Numbered from the stretch's first letter, positions 8,561-18,321 are shown. The stretch: 64,000 nt of DNA from Candidatus Thiodiazotropha sp. (GCA_023838465.1 JAIVEQ010000010.1:1-64000), one strand, 5' to 3'. Translations and numbers: made by a program. The notes: generated by a model from the sequence alone, not told the origin.

Positions 8561-9109
8561 TCAGCGAGATAAACCCTGCTCCACCTGGTCTCTTATTGCA
8601 CGCCCATTGAGTTTTTCGATCAGTTCCAAGGCAAAGTCCATTGCCGTACCCGGGCTGCGTGAGGTGATCACCCGGTCATCACTGATCACCCGCTCAAGCT
8701 GAACATCGACCTGAGGCAGATCCATGTTGTCCAAAATACCGGGGTAACAGGTAGCCCGATGGCCATCCAGAAGCCCAGCACTGGCCAGCACCTTGGGTGC
8801 AGCACAAATTGCTGCTGTGAACTTTCCCTGTTTATTGAGTCGCTGCAGTAGCGAGTGAATACGCAGATCGGCATCGAGATAGTCTGCTCCCGGCAGGCCG
8901 CCAGGTAGCACAAGCATGTCAAAATCCTCCTCCATGACCGCATCGAGTGTGGTATCAGGTACCAGTGTGATACCTCTTGAGGCCTTGACCGGCCCGGCTT
9001 CCAAGCCCGCGGTAACCACCTCTATACCGGCCCGGGTCAGTAGATCGGTGATGGTGACAGCTTCGAGTTCTTCACACCCTTGTGCAAGGGGGACGAGGAC
9101 GCGTGCCAT
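8561..9109 (-). CDS. DJ-1/PfpI family protein (YajL-like)
   Basis: A 182-residue DJ-1 superfamily protein, the YajL/ThiJ length. It has the N-terminal strand and EE motif (VPLAQGCEELEAVTITDLL), the GG loop at VLPGGLPGA and the nucleophile-elbow cysteine in AAICAAPKVLA (about residue 105). YajL-type proteins protect against oxidative and carbonyl stress; the exact activity (chaperone or deglycase) is debated. CAGGAG precedes the start at 9109. The 5' end overlaps the 3' end of the preceding yibQ gene by 73 bp, an unusually long overlap. Confidence 0.88.
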   Translation of the reverse strand: MARVLVPLAQGCEELEAVTITDLLTRAGIEVVTAGLEAGPVKASRGITLVPDTTLDAVMEEDFDMLVLPGGLPGADYLDADLRIHSLLQRLNKQGKFTAAICAAPKVLASAGLLDGHRATCYPGILDNMDLPQVDVQLERVISDDRVITSRSPGTAMDFALELIEKLNGRAIRDQVEQGLSR

Positions 9110-9870
9110 AGTGGTCTCCTGGAATTGACGAGTTGAGAAACGGGTACCAGTTCAATACCCTGCTCTCTAAGTTTAGGCAATTCCTCATGAAGTACAGCCA
9201 GTGTTTGAGGGTAGGGGTGCCCGATACCTATTGCATGCCCCTGGATTCGGGCTGCGTTTAGCAGTTTGTACAACTGACTTCTCACCTCCGATTCCAGTGG
9301 GTTATTGTCAAGAAATACATCGCGCCGGGAGCTGGCAATTAGATTTGAGCTTGCTACACGCTCAGCAACCGTGGCAACGGTTGTTCTACTATCGATAAAA
9401 TAGAGCCCAGCCTCACGCAATCCACTCATCAGCCAGCGCATCGCGGTAGGGTCCCTTGTCAACAAGCTGCCCATATGATTATTTACCCCGGAAACATAGG
9501 GGATTGAAGCTATATTACGTTGCAGTGTACGCAGAAAATGTGCTTTCGACATGGCCAGGGTAAGGGCTCCACGGCCAAGGGCATTGCCATTGTCAGACTC
9601 CATTGGCAGGTGCAACATGACCTCTTTATTCAACTGATGAGCCCTGCTGGCTTGTTGCCAGGCGAAGGGGGTTTGCGGCAGGAATGCATAGGTTACCGGA
9701 CCAGGTAAGGCGAGGGCCCTCTCACCGGCGATCTGCTGGTTACCCAGGTCATCGATGATTAGTGCAATTTTTACACTTGGCCGCTGTGACATACTCTGCT
9801 CTTCCGCCATCGATAAGGCCGGTATCAGAGTAACCGTCAGCCACCAAACAATCAGCCCATACTTAAACAC
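9037..9870 (-). CDS. yibQ: Divergent polysaccharide deacetylase family protein (YibQ)
   Basis: A 277-residue exported protein: signal peptide (about 1-22), then a NodB-like fold of the divergent deacetylase (DUF610) family with ALIIDDLGN, HLPMES and GVNNHMGS, and later YFIDSRTT and GIGHPYPQTL. These Asp/His positions correspond to metal-binding positions in the family. It closes the gpmI-envC-ctp-yibQ cluster, conserved in gammaproteobacteria. Its last 24 residues, rich in Ser, Lys and Pro, extend into the DJ-1 gene in another frame and look like a recently acquired read-through tail. Confidence 0.85.
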   Translation of the reverse strand: MFKYGLIVWWLTVTLIPALSMAEEQSMSQRPSVKIALIIDDLGNQQIAGERALALPGPVTYAFLPQTPFAWQQASRAHQLNKEVMLHLPMESDNGNALGRGALTLAMSKAHFLRTLQRNIASIPYVSGVNNHMGSLLTRDPTAMRWLMSGLREAGLYFIDSRTTVATVAERVASSNLIASSRRDVFLDNNPLESEVRSQLYKLLNAARIQGHAIGIGHPYPQTLAVLHEELPKLREQGIELVPVSQLVNSRRPLWHASSSPLHKGVKNSKLSPSPIY

Positions 9871-9907
9871 CTAGTGTAGTGTCCTGTACTAACAACGAAT
9901 TACCTTC

Positions 9908-11233
9908 TCAGCCAGCCGCATTTTTACTGTGCAGGATGGCCAACCCCTTGAGCAGATTGAGTGCTTCACCCAGTTGATAGTCCTTTCTGGACGATGCCTC
10001 ACTCTTTCCCTCTTCGCTCTTTTCTGTACTGCCTGTAGCCCCATTACCATTCCCATTCTCCAGATGACCAGAGAGATTAGATTCCTTGATGGGCTTGACT
10101 TTACTCTCCTCTACCTTAGAAACCGTTAAATCTTCCAGCTCAATATCGGGCTTGATGCCCTCCGCCTGAATGGAGTTCCCGGAGGGTGTGTAGTACCTCG
10201 CCGTTGTGAGTTTGACAGCAGCCGAATCAGTAATAGGGATTATTGTCTGCACTGAACCCTTGCCGAATGTGCGACTACCCATGATGACAGCGCGATTTTG
10301 GTCCTGTAACGCACCGGCCACAAGTTCCGAGGCCGAGGCTGAACCTTCATTGACCAATACGACGATTGGAGCGCCGTCGAGCACATCATCCGGCGCGGCT
10401 TCGAAGCGTAATTGAGAGTCGCTCTCCCTACCCTCTGTATAGACAATCAGTCCTGACTCCAAAAAGGCGTCACTGACAGAGACAGCGGCATTCAACACCC
10501 CACCCGGGTTGTTACGCAGATCCAGCACCATCCCCTGCAGGTTGCCATCCACCTCACTCTTGAGTCGTGTCAGGGACTTCAACATCTCATTGGTAGTGTT
10601 TGCCTGAAATTGCGAAATACGCAGATAGGCAAATCGCTCGTCCAACAGACGACTCTTGACGCTTGCCACGCGTATGATGTCGCGGATCACACTAATCTTT
10701 ATTGGCTTCTCTTCACCTTTGCGAATGATAGTCAGATCCAGGGTAGTGCCTGGTTTACCCCGCATCAGCGCAACAGCTTCATTCAGGCTGAGCCCTTTGA
10801 CCGGCGTCTCATCCAGGCGCACAATCAGGTCACCACTGCGAACACCAGCACGCTGTGCCGGGGTATCATCGATCGGCGAGATCACTTTTACGAAACCATC
10901 CTCAAGCCCTACCTCAATCCCCAAACCACCAAACTCGCCCTTGGTCCCAACCTGTAAATCCTTGTAATCCTTAGCATCCAAATAGTTGGAATGGGGATCG
11001 AGTCCGGATACCATGCCACGGATCGCATTCTCCAGCAGTACCTGGTCTTCGACTGGTTCAACATAGTTTGCTTTAATACGACCGAAGATATCGGCAAACG
11101 TACGAAGCTGTTGTAAAGGCAGGGACTCTACCTCCTCATTAGCTTGTACCTGAAATGCGAACAGCGACAGGCTGCTGATCAGCAACGTCAGGCTGAAACC
11201 AGTTTGAAAAATATGTTTAACGGCTTGTATCAT
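9908..11233 (-). CDS. ctpA: S41 family C-terminal processing peptidase
   Basis: A 441-residue periplasmic serine protease. Signal peptide at about 1-31, a PDZ domain (about 90-175; GEFGGLGIEVG and GVRSGDLIVRLDE), and an S41 catalytic domain with Ser in NEGSASASELVAG and Lys in RTFGKGSVQT, the Ser-Lys dyad of CtpA proteases. The C-terminal 60 residues are low-complexity (Gly, Ser, Lys, Glu) before a final helix. Such proteases process or degrade periplasmic proteins and peptidoglycan hydrolases, which fits its place directly after envC. Confidence 0.93.
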   Translation of the reverse strand: MIQAVKHIFQTGFSLTLLISSLSLFAFQVQANEEVESLPLQQLRTFADIFGRIKANYVEPVEDQVLLENAIRGMVSGLDPHSNYLDAKDYKDLQVGTKGEFGGLGIEVGLEDGFVKVISPIDDTPAQRAGVRSGDLIVRLDETPVKGLSLNEAVALMRGKPGTTLDLTIIRKGEEKPIKISVIRDIIRVASVKSRLLDERFAYLRISQFQANTTNEMLKSLTRLKSEVDGNLQGMVLDLRNNPGGVLNAAVSVSDAFLESGLIVYTEGRESDSQLRFEAAPDDVLDGAPIVVLVNEGSASASELVAGALQDQNRAVIMGSRTFGKGSVQTIIPITDSAAVKLTTARYYTPSGNSIQAEGIKPDIELEDLTVSKVEESKVKPIKESNLSGHLENGNGNGATGSTEKSEEGKSEASSRKDYQLGEALNLLKGLAILHSKNAAG

Positions 11234-11304
11234 CAGTTATTCCTGCTAACGTGCAAACAACCCAGCAAGTGGCTGACTGCATAACAATTATTGAAGGCCA
11301 TACA

Positions 11305-12555
11305 CTATGTGTTGCCTAGTGATCTGTGAGTGACTGGGTAAAAAGATAGTTCCTTATCACCTATTTGACGCCCCCAGTGAGCAATAATTCTACCTTTGAT
11401 GCGCTGACACCACTGGGTTGGGTTTTTGGGTTGCCCATTGTGCCTGATACCGAAGTAGATACCTGAGGTGACCCTGCCACCGCTATTCCCTACCTGCGCT
11501 ACGACCTCACCGGGCTCTACCCACTCTCCCGTCTCTTTAAACAGGCTCTGATTATGACCATATAGACTCATGTAACCATCACCATGATCGATAATCAGCA
11601 GTAGTCCGAATCCGCGTAACCAATCAGCAAAAGCAACCCTGCCATGATGAATTGCACGAACCTCCTGTCCTTCCGGTGCAGCAATCAGCACCCCATCCCA
11701 TTTCAGTTTACCGACATCACGATTAGACCCAAAACGGGCCATCAGCTTGCCTCGTGATGGCCAAGGCAGCTTACCCTTTCGTGAATTAAAAGGGACATGG
11801 GCTGCCGGGTCGAGAGGGATATCAGACAACGCCTGTTGGATGTCGGAGAGGAGCGATCGGAGCTGCTTTTCATCCGACTTTAGCGTATCCAACTCCTGAC
11901 CTTTATCCTTGAGTCGACTGTTGAGGCTCGCAATAATCTCCTTTCGACCCAACTGGGCAGCTTCAAGCTGTTGCTTCTGCTTGTGATTTTTTGCCAGAAG
12001 TTGTTGCAATCGTTGCTCCTCCTGGGCGATATCCCTTTCGATTATTTTAAGCTGTTTCAGACTCTCTTTTATCTCATCCATCTGATCGACGCGTGCCGAG
12101 TTAAAGTAATCATAATACACCATGACCCGGCTGACTACGGCAGGGTCTTGTTGGTTAAGCAGTATTTTCAACTTTTCCTGACGCCCCATGGCATAACCGG
12201 CACGAATCTGTCGCTCCAGGGAGGAGCGATGTTGATCCAAGCTCAGGCGCGCATCGGCTCGTTCACCCTCAAGATCGGCCAAACGGCGTTTCTGCCTTTT
12301 CAGACTCTGTTCAGTTGCCCGAATACGTCGCGCGAATGCACCAATCTGCATTTCTGTTTGCTGTAGGGCCTGACTATGCTCTTCCCGCTTTCCCTTGGTG
12401 GAACGCAGCTGGCCCTGTAGGGAGTGGATACGGTTTTTGACCTGTTCCAGTTTGGCCCTGGCGGCCTGGTCAGACTGCTCGGCTAGAGAGGGAAGGGGAA
12501 GAAGGATTACTGCCAATACCAAAGAGAGGGCCATTCGGCCACTCAAGTGCCGCAT
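11305..12555 (-). CDS. envC: Murein hydrolase activator EnvC (coiled coil plus M23/LytM)
   Basis: A 416-residue periplasmic protein: signal peptide (about 1-25), a long coiled coil (about 28-245) and a C-terminal LytM/M23 domain (about 275-380) with DGVLIAAPEGQEVRAIHHGR and LLIIDHGDGYMSLYGHNQ. EnvC activates the amidases AmiA and AmiB at the septum; its LytM domain is normally non-catalytic. A tail of about 30 residues follows the point where the family usually ends (NPTQWC). Three bases separate it from the upstream gpmI stop, indicating one transcript. Confidence 0.92.
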   Translation of the reverse strand: MRHLSGRMALSLVLAVILLPLPSLAEQSDQAARAKLEQVKNRIHSLQGQLRSTKGKREEHSQALQQTEMQIGAFARRIRATEQSLKRQKRRLADLEGERADARLSLDQHRSSLERQIRAGYAMGRQEKLKILLNQQDPAVVSRVMVYYDYFNSARVDQMDEIKESLKQLKIIERDIAQEEQRLQQLLAKNHKQKQQLEAAQLGRKEIIASLNSRLKDKGQELDTLKSDEKQLRSLLSDIQQALSDIPLDPAAHVPFNSRKGKLPWPSRGKLMARFGSNRDVGKLKWDGVLIAAPEGQEVRAIHHGRVAFADWLRGFGLLLIIDHGDGYMSLYGHNQSLFKETGEWVEPGEVVAQVGNSGGRVTSGIYFGIRHNGQPKNPTQWCQRIKGRIIAHWGRQIGDKELSFYPVTHRSLGNT

Positions 12556-12558
12556 CTA

Positions 12559-14115
12559 TTAAGCCTCATCCGCAAAGTGGATCAATGCATGTCCCTGCAT
12601 CTCATCAGGCTGTTCCAGTCCCATGATTTTTAAAAGTGTGGGAGAAATGTCGCATAACGCCCCGCCTTCCACTAATTGCGCACGATCTCGCCCTACATAG
12701 ACCAGGGGAACCGGGTTGGTAGTATGGGCAGTGTGAGGTTGATGGTTGATATGATCCTCCATCTGCTCAGAATTGCCGTGGTCAGCGGTCACCAACATCT
12801 CGCCACCAGTCAAGTGTAGTGCCTTCAACACCCGACCTAAACAGTGATCCAGGGTTTCAATGGCACGCTTTGCTGCCTCGAATTTTCCTGTATGCCCTAC
12901 CATGTCACTGTTGGCAAAATTACAGATAATGACATCGTACTTATCTCCCTCTATCGCCTCTACAAGATGATCGGTCACCTCCTCAGCACTCATCTCCGGC
13001 TTAAGATCATAGGTGGCCACCTGAGGTGAAGGGACCAGGATACGCTCTTCTCCTTCGAATGGGCGCTCACGTCCACCGTTGAAAAAGAAGGTCACATGAG
13101 CATATTTCTCAGTCTCTGCAAGACGCAGTTGTCGCAGCCCCTGCTTGGAGATGGTTTCACCAAAGACATTGCGTAACTTTTCCGGTGGAAAGGCGACCGG
13201 GATATCAAACCTTTTGTGATAACGTGTGAGACTGACGAACTCACCCAATTCAGGTATCCGCTTTCGCTTGAAACCATCAAATGTCTCTTCAACGAAGGCA
13301 CTGGTCAGCTGACGGGCACGATCAGCACGGTAGTTGAGAAAGAGCACTACATCGCCATCATCAATGGTCACCGGTTTTTCCCCCGCCGGTACAATGCTGG
13401 TGGCAAGGACAAATTCATCGGATTCGCCACGGTCATAGGCAGCTTGCAGACCTTCAATCGCACTTTCGACCTGGTATGCCCCCTTCCCATCCACCAACAG
13501 ATCATAGGCCTGTTCAATACGCTCCCAGCGATTGTCCCTGTCCATGGCGTAGTAACGACCGATGAGGTTTGCGATACGTCCTTTACCGAGTTCTGCGAAA
13601 ACCTCATTCAGGGCAACGATCGAGGCATGCGCACTCTTTGGTGGTGTATCCCTACCATCCAGAAAGGCATGAACATAGACACGCTCCACACCTCGCTCAA
13701 CGGCCAGTTTGATCATTGCATGAAAATGCTCTTCATGACTGTGCACACCACCGGGGGAGAGGAGTCCCATGAGATGTACCGCTTTATTGCTTGTGACGGC
13801 TTTATCTATAGCCTCAGTAAAGGTCTCATTAGTAAAAAAAGAGCCTGTCCTTATGGAGCGGCTAACCCGGGTGAATTCCTGGTAGACTACCCGCCCCGCA
13901 CCCATATTGAGGTGCCCAACTTCCGAGTTCCCCATTTGCCCGCCTGGCAAGCCCACCGCAGCTCCTGATGTGTATACCAAGGTATGCGGATTCTCTCGCC
14001 ACAAGCGATCCCAAACCGGGGTACGGGCTTCGGCGATGGCATTGACTTCCGTCTCCTCACTGTATCCCCAGCCATCAAGGATAATCAGGGCAACCGGTTT
14101 GGGTCTCTCCGTCAT
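12559..14115 (-). CDS. gpmI: 2,3-bisphosphoglycerate-independent phosphoglycerate mutase
   Basis: A 518-residue glycolytic and gluconeogenic enzyme that interconverts 3- and 2-phosphoglycerate with two Mn ions. The catalytic serine lies in [15 protein letters not shown] (about residue 62), and metal ligands are visible in [20 protein letters not shown] and [10 protein letters not shown]. Length matches the family (510-520). First gene of the gpmI-envC-ctp-yibQ cluster, divergent from the ArsR gene at 14331. Confidence 0.97.
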   Translation of the reverse strand: MTERPKPVALIILDGWGYSEETEVNAIAEARTPVWDRLWRENPHTLVYTSGAAVGLPGGQMGNSEVGHLNMGAGRVVYQEFTRVSRSIRTGSFFTNETFTEAIDKAVTSNKAVHLMGLLSPGGVHSHEEHFHAMIKLAVERGVERVYVHAFLDGRDTPPKSAHASIVALNEVFAELGKGRIANLIGRYYAMDRDNRWERIEQAYDLLVDGKGAYQVESAIEGLQAAYDRGESDEFVLATSIVPAGEKPVTIDDGDVVLFLNYRADRARQLTSAFVEETFDGFKRKRIPELGEFVSLTRYHKRFDIPVAFPPEKLRNVFGETISKQGLRQLRLAETEKYAHVTFFFNGGRERPFEGEERILVPSPQVATYDLKPEMSAEEVTDHLVEAIEGDKYDVIICNFANSDMVGHTGKFEAAKRAIETLDHCLGRVLKALHLTGGEMLVTADHGNSEQMEDHINHQPHTAHTTNPVPLVYVGRDRAQLVEGGALCDISPTLLKIMGLEQPDEMQGHALIHFADEA

Positions 14116-14330
14116 TGTTGAGTCTCTACTTAGGTGCTGCTACTGCATACATAAAAAATGGGTTAATCGCCCATTAAATCACCAATCCCAGCAGCAAGCT
14201 AGAATAGCAATCCAAGCCGAAAATAATGGAATTAACCAACAACGTAGTAACCAGAATAAACAAAGGGGTTCTCATTGAGACAAAAAACAGCGTATTATTG
14301 TATTAGTCACTAGTAAAAGGCTGGTTGTCC

Positions 14331-14690
14331 ATGGAACAGAAATACGACAAGAGCACCCAATCCCTTAGCCCGGAAGAGGCCGAGGGCATGCAAAACCTGT
14401 TTGCTACCGATGAGGATGTGGATCGTGCATCTCGCTCTCTCAAGGCCATGTCCCACCCATTGCGCCTGAAAATCCTCTGTACCCTGGGAGGACAGGAGGT
14501 CAGTGTGCAGGATATCGTTGAGCAGGTAGGCACCTCACAGAGCAATATCTCACAACATTTGGCCATTCTGCGCGATAAAGGTATTCTCGCCTCCCGCAAA
14601 GATGCCAATCGGGTCTACTACCGGGTTAGTGATTTTCGAACCTTGAAATTGATCGGAATGATGCGTGAAGTGTTCTGCACTCATGCTTGA
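14331..14690 (+). CDS. ArsR family transcriptional regulator
   Basis: A 119-residue winged-helix protein. The ArsR core spans about 35-105: RASRSLKAMSHPLRLKILC, then the recognition helix in TSQSNISQHLAILRDKG and a wing at ASRKDANRVYYRV. No CVC metal-binding motif is visible in alpha-3, so a metal sensor role is not supported; a single Cys lies near the C-terminus. In-frame TTG at 14325 is an alternative start. It is divergent from gpmI and 170 bp before the rhodanese gene. A 12-bp hairpin without T run (14701-14730) follows it. Confidence 0.88.
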   Translation: MEQKYDKSTQSLSPEEAEGMQNLFATDEDVDRASRSLKAMSHPLRLKILCTLGGQEVSVQDIVEQVGTSQSNISQHLAILRDKGILASRKDANRVYYRVSDFRTLKLIGMMREVFCTHA

Positions 14691-14700
14691 GAGTTCTCGT

Positions 14701-14730
14701 CTGACAGACACCAGGAGTGGTGTTTGTCAG
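14701..14730 (+). terminator. Hairpin after the ArsR gene
   Basis: CTGACAGACACC pairs with GGTGTTTGTCAG (two G-T wobbles) around AGGAGT. No T run follows, so it is a weak terminator or a 3'-end stabiliser. Confidence 0.4.
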
Positions 14731-14861
14731 GGCCAAAACCACTATCTGAGATAAAATCTGCATCATTTCCCTGTGTTATCGGCCATTCAGCCCTTAACCG
14801 CACCGCTCTCCTGTTATAAACTCACCCCCCTGCAAACAATCAGCTGCATAAGAGGCACCGA

Positions 14862-15284
14862 ATGCAACAACTCATCGAATTCACGATGAACCATTGGATA
14901 CTCGTTCTTACCTTTGTATTGGTGGCGGGTTTTTTGATCTTTAATCTGCTCATGGGCGACAAGCATGCAGTCGATCCGACCACTGCCACCGATCTGATCA
15001 ACCATCAGGATGCGGTCGTTGTGGATGTACGACCCGCTGCAGATTTTCACAAGGGGCACATAATCAACGCTATCAGCATCCCCAGTAACGGATTTGGTAA
15101 TCAGATCGGGCTACTCAATAAACACAAAGAGAAACCCGTCATTATCAGCTGTCGATCCGGCGCCCAATCCTCAGCCGCCTGTCAACAGCTGAAAAAGTCC
15201 GGGTTCGAGCAAGTTTATAACCTGAAAGGCGGTATACTTGCCTGGCAAAACGCCAACCTACCCATTACCCGAAAAAATAAGTAG
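14862..15284 (+). CDS. yibN: Membrane-anchored rhodanese-like protein (YibN)
   Basis: A 140-residue protein with one N-terminal membrane helix (about 12-31) and a rhodanese domain (about 40-135). The active-site loop is CRSGAQSSAA with the nucleophilic Cys at about residue 103. Rhodaneses move sulfane sulfur from donors to thiols. The E. coli order is yibN-grxC-secB-gpsA; here the next gene 24 bp on is secB and there is no room for grxC, so the glutaredoxin has been lost or moved. Confidence 0.9.
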   Translation: MQQLIEFTMNHWILVLTFVLVAGFLIFNLLMGDKHAVDPTTATDLINHQDAVVVDVRPAADFHKGHIINAISIPSNGFGNQIGLLNKHKEKPVIISCRSGAQSSAACQQLKKSGFEQVYNLKGGILAWQNANLPITRKNK

Positions 15285-15308
15285 TCCATCTCTCCATAGG
15301 AAGCAACC

Positions 15309-15785
15309 ATGACTGAAGCCAAATCAGACGAGCAGAATCGTGAATTCGCCGTACAACGCGTGTATACAAAGGATGTCTCTTTTGAGACACCTAATTCTCC
15401 TGCAGTCTTTCAACAAGAGTGGAAACCGGAGACAGGCGTCAATCTAAACACCGAAGTGAATAAACTGTCGGACACCCTGTTCGAGGTCACGCTGACCGTA
15501 ACCGTCACCACCAAGGTGGGTGAAAAGACTGCCTATCTGGTCGAGGTCAAACAAGCGGGCATTTTTGCTGCAAATGGTTTTCCTGAGCAGGAGATGGGTC
15601 CACTGTTGGGCGCTTATTGCCCGAATCAACTGTTTCCCTATGCGAGAGAGGTGATCTCAGACATCATCATGAAGGGCAGCTTTCCGCAAATGGTTTTGCA
15701 ACCTGTCAATTTTGATCTGTTATATGCTCAACATCAGCAAGAATTGGCGAAAAAGGCACAATCCCAAAGTGAAGCACAGCATTGA
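15309..15785 (+). CDS. secB: Protein-export chaperone SecB
   Basis: A 158-residue SecB, the standard length, starting near FAVQRVYTKDVSFETPNSP with the later signature PYAREVISDIIMKGSFPQMV. SecB forms a tetramer that holds preproteins unfolded and hands them to SecA. Follows yibN by 24 bp and precedes gpsA by about 40 bp, as in E. coli. AGGAAG precedes the start. Confidence 0.97.
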   Translation: MTEAKSDEQNREFAVQRVYTKDVSFETPNSPAVFQQEWKPETGVNLNTEVNKLSDTLFEVTLTVTVTTKVGEKTAYLVEVKQAGIFAANGFPEQEMGPLLGAYCPNQLFPYAREVISDIIMKGSFPQMVLQPVNFDLLYAQHQQELAKKAQSQSEAQH

Positions 15786-15826
15786 GCATCCGTTCATAGG
15801 TTCATCGATATCTGAATGAAGGCGCC

Positions 15827-16840
15827 ATGATGGGAGACTCGACCAACAAATCTATTGCTGTTCTTGGAGCCGGATCATGGGGGACCGCATTAGCCATTCT
15901 TTTGAGCAGTAATGGCAACACAGTACGTCTTTGGGGACATCTCAGGGAAGATATCGAAGCACTCATAAGCGACAGGGAGAATAAACAATTCCTTCCAGGT
16001 GTCGCTTTTCCCGACACACTTCTGCCGGAGATCGATCTACAACGAACCCTGGATCAGGCTTCTGAAATACTCATCGCCGTGCCCAGCCACGCCTTCCAAA
16101 GCGTGACTGCAGCCATATCCCCTTTATTGCAATCAGATCCCGGTATCGCCTGGGCCACCAAGGGCTTCGAACCAGGGACTCAACGACTGCTCACCGACGT
16201 GGCTGCTGAGCAGTTGCCTGGACGCGATCTGGCAGTGATATCCGGCCCGACCTTTGCGGGTGAGGTTGCCAGGGGTCTGCCAACAGCCATCACTGTAGCG
16301 GCAACCTCACAACAGCATGCCAAACGTATGGCTGATCTTCTGCACACCCCCTGGTTTCGCGCCTATACCAGCCAAGACCTGGTGGGCGTACAGGTGGGTG
16401 GCGCCAGCAAGAATGTGCTTGCCATTGCGGCCGGCATTGCCGATGGACTTGGCTTTGGCGCCAACACCCGAGCGGCTTTGATCACTCGCGGCTTGACAGA
16501 GATCATGCGCCTCGGACTCAACCTTGGCGGCAAGCAGGAGACGTTTATGGGTCTTGCCGGCCTTGGCGACCTGGTATTGACCTGTACCGACAACCAATCC
16601 CGTAATCGTCGCATGGGCCTTGCCTTGGCAGAAGGGCTCTCCCTGGATCTGGCCCGAGAGCGTATAGGCCAGGAGGTCGAAGGTGTACATGCTGCACAGG
16701 AGGTCCACGCGTTGGCGCAACGGCTTGACGTAGAGATGCCGATTTCTGAACAAGTGTATCAAGTCCTTTATGAAGGGCTGGATCCGAAAACAGCGGTTCA
16801 TAATCTTTTGGAACGGAGACAAAAAGCGGAGGGTTTATAG
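15827..16840 (+). CDS. gpsA: NAD(P)H-dependent glycerol-3-phosphate dehydrogenase
   Basis: A 337-residue cytosolic enzyme that reduces dihydroxyacetone phosphate to sn-glycerol 3-phosphate for phospholipid synthesis. The Rossmann motif is VLGAGSWGTALA at the N-terminus; the catalytic Lys lies in GGASKNVLAIAAGIADG, with TRGLTEI and GLAGLGDLVLTCT following. Length matches the family. It ends six bases into the convergent trmL gene. Confidence 0.96.
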   Translation: MMGDSTNKSIAVLGAGSWGTALAILLSSNGNTVRLWGHLREDIEALISDRENKQFLPGVAFPDTLLPEIDLQRTLDQASEILIAVPSHAFQSVTAAISPLLQSDPGIAWATKGFEPGTQRLLTDVAAEQLPGRDLAVISGPTFAGEVARGLPTAITVAATSQQHAKRMADLLHTPWFRAYTSQDLVGVQVGGASKNVLAIAAGIADGLGFGANTRAALITRGLTEIMRLGLNLGGKQETFMGLAGLGDLVLTCTDNQSRNRRMGLALAEGLSLDLARERIGQEVEGVHAAQEVHALAQRLDVEMPISEQVYQVLYEGLDPKTAVHNLLERRQKAEGL

Positions 16841-17299
16841 CCCCCCCTCAAATCCAATCTGCCGCCAAGCCTCATACAAAATCAGGGAGACTGCATTTGA
16901 CAGATTCAAGCTGCGACTCCCTGGCACCATGGGTATGCGTATCCGCTCTTGCGGGCTCATTGCATTCAACACCTGATGCGGTAATCCTCGGCTCTCTGGG
17001 CCAAATAACAGTGCATCGCCAGAGGAAAAAGAGACCTTGGCATAGCTACGCGCCGCCTTGGTGGTACAGGCATAGAGGCCACTTGGAGCCACCTTACTCA
17101 TAAATTCCCTGAGAGAGTCATACTCACCCACATCGGCCCACTCATGGTAATCGAGTCCGGCACGTCGCAATCTTTTGTCGTCAAGTTTGAAACCCAGGGG
17201 GTGAATCAGGTGTAATTTACTGCCACTATTGGCACACAAGCGTATGATGTTACCTGTATTCGGCGGGATCTCCGGTTCGTAAAGCACGATATGGAACAT
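16835..17299 (-). CDS. trmL: tRNA (cytidine(34)-2'-O)-methyltransferase TrmL
   Basis: A 154-residue SPOUT methyltransferase that 2'-O-methylates the wobble base of tRNA-Leu. It opens MFHIVLYEPEIPPNTGNIIR and has the trefoil-knot motifs LLFGPESRGLP and RSLNLSNAVSLILYE. Length is typical. Convergent with gpsA (6-bp overlap) and divergent from pyrD. Confidence 0.95.
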   Translation of the reverse strand: MFHIVLYEPEIPPNTGNIIRLCANSGSKLHLIHPLGFKLDDKRLRRAGLDYHEWADVGEYDSLREFMSKVAPSGLYACTTKAARSYAKVSFSSGDALLFGPESRGLPHQVLNAMSPQERIRIPMVPGSRSLNLSNAVSLILYEAWRQIGFEGGL

Positions 17300-17333
17300 C
17301 CCTCACTCCTGGTTTGAGAAATTAATAATACAC

Positions 17334-18302
17334 ATGAGCAATAAAACGCCCTCAACCCTGCATACCGAATTCTGTGGTATGTCATTCAATAGCCCCATTG
17401 TACTTCTCTCTGGATGTGTCGGTTTCGGCGAAGAGTACACAAGGGTCAATGGTTTTAGCAATCGGGATGCTGGAGCTGTTTGCCTCAAAGGTACCACCCA
17501 GGAAGCACGTCTGGGCAATCAACCCCATCGGATCTATGAAACACCTGATGGCATGCTGAATGCGATCGGGCTACAGAATCCGGGGGTCGAAAAGGTGATA
17601 AGCGATATACTCCCCAATCTTGATTTCACTGAAACTCGCTACATAGCAAATGTTTCCGGCTCCACGATGGAAGAGTATATCGAAGTTACCCGCCGTTTTG
17701 ACGACTCACCCATCGATGCCATTGAAATCAATATCTCCTGTCCAAACGTTAAGGAGGGCGGGGTTGCATTTGGGAATGATCCGGCCATGTCGGCTCGGGT
17801 AGTCGAGGCATGTAGACAGGTCACCCGAAAACCATTGATAACCAAGTTATCCCCAAATCAGACAGATATCGCTGCTAATGCCAAAGGGTGCATCGAAGCA
17901 GGCAGCGATGCCTTTTCTGTGATCAACACGCTGATGGGGATGGCGGTGGATATCGAGAGCCGCACCCCTATCATCGGTAATAACCAGGGAGGACTCTCCG
18001 GTCCGGCCATCAAACCCGTTGCACTGCTCAAGGTCCATCAGGTTTATCAGGTCTGCCGAGAGCATCATATTCCGATTATTGGTCAAGGCGGCATAGGTTC
18101 TGCCGAAGATGCCCTTGAATTCATTATTGCTGGCGCCAGTGCGATTGGCGTGGGTACAGCACTTTTTTATGATCCATTAATTTGTAAAACTATCAACGCA
18201 GGACTATTGGACTATCTTGAACGTTATCAGCTGGCATCCATTGATCAGTTAGTAGGGACACTGCAAGTGAATCAACAACAACCTGCAAAATGTGGCTGCT
18301 GA
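17334..18302 (+). CDS. pyrD: Dihydroorotate dehydrogenase, class 1B type
   Basis: A 322-residue FMN TIM barrel. The class 1 catalytic cysteine is in NISCPNVKEGGVAFG, with KLSPNQTDI, INTLMGMAVDIE and GGLSGPAIKP following, matching class 1B (PyrDB) enzymes. Class 1B enzymes normally work with the Fe-S/FAD subunit PyrK to pass electrons to NAD; no pyrK lies in this window. Most gammaproteobacteria use the membrane-bound class 2 enzyme, so this form is notable. The C-terminus carries extra Cys residues (KCGC). The next gene's frame overlaps its 3' end, but its better start lies 20 bp downstream. Confidence 0.85.
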   Translation: MSNKTPSTLHTEFCGMSFNSPIVLLSGCVGFGEEYTRVNGFSNRDAGAVCLKGTTQEARLGNQPHRIYETPDGMLNAIGLQNPGVEKVISDILPNLDFTETRYIANVSGSTMEEYIEVTRRFDDSPIDAIEINISCPNVKEGGVAFGNDPAMSARVVEACRQVTRKPLITKLSPNQTDIAANAKGCIEAGSDAFSVINTLMGMAVDIESRTPIIGNNQGGLSGPAIKPVALLKVHQVYQVCREHHIPIIGQGGIGSAEDALEFIIAGASAIGVGTALFYDPLICKTINAGLLDYLERYQLASIDQLVGTLQVNQQQPAKCGC

Positions 18303-18321
18303 TAAAGGGAACTATCCGATC

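Noticed and set aside
13216..13968. 250-codon plus-strand ORF opposite gpmI
   Set aside because: It is the antisense shadow of a well-conserved gpmI reading frame and has no known motif.
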